The notes under the pieces are model-generated. The model was not told where the DNA came from. It was given only the letters and a program-made list of their open reading frames with translations, and did no database searches. From Patescibacteria group bacterium (GTDB lineage Bacteria > Patescibacteriota > Minisyncoccia > JAHIHE01), in assembly GCA_018899995.1 (NCBI GenBank), contig JAHIHE010000057.1:1-6076 (forward strand): a stretch of 6,076 bases of DNA, in the 5' to 3' direction. Below are positions 5,592-6,076 of the stretch, piece by piece (positions within the stretch are counted from its first letter, which is position 1; every line of letters begins with the position of its first letter). The translations under genes and the position numbers were made by a program.

Positions 5592-5653
5592 TTTCGCGCA
5601 GTTTCGCGTTTAGTTTCGCGCGGTTTCGCTTCTATGTTTCTTTGTAAGCGAAA
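5592..5653. repeat. TTTCGCG repeat and hairpin in the rplJ 5' region
   Basis: On the plus strand TTTCGCG occurs at 5592-5598, 5602-5608 and 5614-5620, with a partial fourth copy (TTTCGC) at 5624-5629, spaced 10-12 bases apart. The last is part of TTTCGCTT (5624-5631), which pairs perfectly with AAGCGAAA (5646-5653). The block lies 24-85 bases upstream of the rplJ start, inside the transcript. About one helical turn of spacing could suit a protein binding DNA, or the repeats may be decayed sequence. Confidence 0.55.
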
Positions 5654-5707
5654 AGACGTGAATATCAAGCGAATCAGTGCGAAGAGTTATACATTGTAAT
5701 TAGTAAT

Positions 5708-5734
5708 AAAAAAAGCCCGTGTTTTCCACAGACC
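5708..5734 (-). terminator. Attenuator terminator in the rplJ leader
   Basis: On the minus strand GGTCTGTG (5734-5727), a GAAAA loop and CACGGGC (5721-5715) form a 7-bp stem (two G-U pairs), followed directly by seven T residues (5714-5708). It is about 140 bases before the rplJ start. The 5' arm is also the 3' arm of the leader's closing helix, so the two structures exclude each other. Confidence 0.7.
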
Positions 5735-5850
5735 AAAAATAACTAACGACCTAAATCCCGACTATGCGGAATATCAAGTTATTATCCTAAGGCAGGTCTT
5801 ATTCTTGACTTGCCCTGAGCTTGTCGAAGGGCCTGCGGTCTGTGGACAAC
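5721..5850 (-). ncRNA. L10-type ribosomal leader
   Basis: Cis-regulatory RNA in the 5' leader of rplJ-rplL. A closing helix TCCACAGACC (5846-5837, minus strand) with GGTCTGTGGA (5734-5725) is perfect over 10 bp, and three more pairs follow past a mismatch. Directly inside it, GCAGG (5836-5832) pairs with CCTGC (5796-5792); that loop holds a CCCT/AGGG hairpin (5831-5813). The arrangement ACAGACCGCAGG ... AGACCTGCC matches what I recall of L10 leaders, where the L10-L7/L12 complex binds to control its own operon. Which state favours termination cannot be settled by eye. Confidence 0.75.
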
Positions 5851-5867
5851 TTTTCATTTATAATTAC

Positions 5868-5895
5868 ATTATAGCGCCTTGTTTTATCCTGTCAA
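5868..5895 (-). promoter_or_regulatory. Promoter of the rplJ-rplL operon
   Basis: Consensus -35 TTGACA (5895-5890) and -10 TATAAT (5873-5868) on the minus strand, 16 bases apart. The transcript would start near 5861, about ten bases before the first strand of the L10 leader helix, and about 290 bases before rplJ. Both boxes are perfect, as expected for a strongly expressed ribosomal operon. Confidence 0.9.
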
Positions 5896-5960
5896 GTACA
5901 AGTATAAGTCCCACCCTCTTTTGCGCTTTGGTTTTGACTTTTAGCAAAAATTGAAACACT

Positions 5961-6076
5961 ATAGACCTGTTGCACAATAGCTCCTCATTTACCTCAATTT
6001 CTGGTAAAATAGAAGTATATGAGATACAACAATTTAAAACAAAGCCCAAAACACTTTCTTGCCTTTACTGGCTTGA
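5961..6076 (+). mobile_element. Left end of an insertion sequence (partial)
   Basis: A transposase-like start codon at 6019 follows about 55 bases of non-coding DNA beginning near TAGACCTGTTGCACAATAG (5962-5980). This resembles terminal repeats of IS5-like elements as I remember them. The exact end and target duplication cannot be determined because the right end is outside the window. Confidence 0.5.
6019..6076 (+). CDS. Transposase, N-terminal fragment
   Basis: Only 19 codons are in view: MRYNNLKQSPKHFLAFTGL, running off the right edge with no stop. The pattern (short lead, Lys-Pro-Phe/Leu helix, FTGL turn) is typical of the N-terminus of IS5/IS982-like DDE transposases, which begin with a small helix-turn-helix. 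There is only a weak AGAAG ahead of the ATG. The call rests on N-terminal resemblance alone and could be wrong; the catalytic domain is not visible. It reads away from the rplJ promoter. Confidence 0.55.
   Translation, partial: MRYNNLKQSPKHFLAFTGL

Noticed and set aside
5592..5653. CRISPR array from the spaced TTTCGCG units
   Set aside because: The units are 7 bases with 3-5-base gaps, far too short for CRISPR repeats and spacers, and no cas genes are in view.
5864..6049. 61-codon frame over the rplJ promoter and IS end
   Set aside because: It overlaps a consensus promoter and the transposase start, and the product has no recognisable features.

Overview
The window looks like a piece of a bacterial genome of the Candidate Phyla Radiation (Patescibacteria, Parcubacteria-like). 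This is an inference from several features together: compact single-copy genes, short non-coding leaders without Shine-Dalgarno sequences, a winged-helix/nucleotidyltransferase-like protein and a PP2C-like/membrane/propeller protein of the kind common in those genomes, a tRNA without an encoded CCA, and GC-rich hairpin repeats in AT-rich spacers. TGA is used as a stop (ends at 794 and 1282), so the lineage does not use TGA as a sense codon.

Layout. 1-794 (+): 3' part of an AT-rich gene running in from the left edge; a distant class I terpene-synthase-like protein is a tentative guess. 795-1281: a non-coding block with two GC-rich hairpins, an intact tRNA-Val(CAC) on the minus strand at 1150-1223, a second tRNA-Val-like fold at 1078-1144, and two further stretches resembling tRNA 3' ends. 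1282-1869 (-): winged-helix plus degenerate nucleotidyltransferase-like protein, divergent from 1936-4212 (+), a 758-residue PP2C-like pseudophosphatase with one membrane helix and a C-terminal beta-propeller-like region. A strong hairpin at 4235-4269 separates this gene from the convergent ribosomal-stalk operon.

4301-5895 (-) is the rplJ-rplL operon, read right to left: a textbook sigma70-type promoter (5868-5895), an L10-type leader with a terminator hairpin that competes with the leader's closing helix (5708-5850), a further untranslated stretch with a TTTCGCG repeat, rplJ (L10), a 317-base spacer with GC-rich hairpins, and rplL (L7/L12). L10 and L7/L12 together form the ribosomal stalk, and the leader fits feedback control by L10. 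The right edge (about 5961-6076, +) is the start of an insertion sequence whose transposase begins at 6019.

The parts most worth a second look are the tRNA-like cluster at 830-1250 and the rplJ leader. All comparisons with families are from memory; no search was run.
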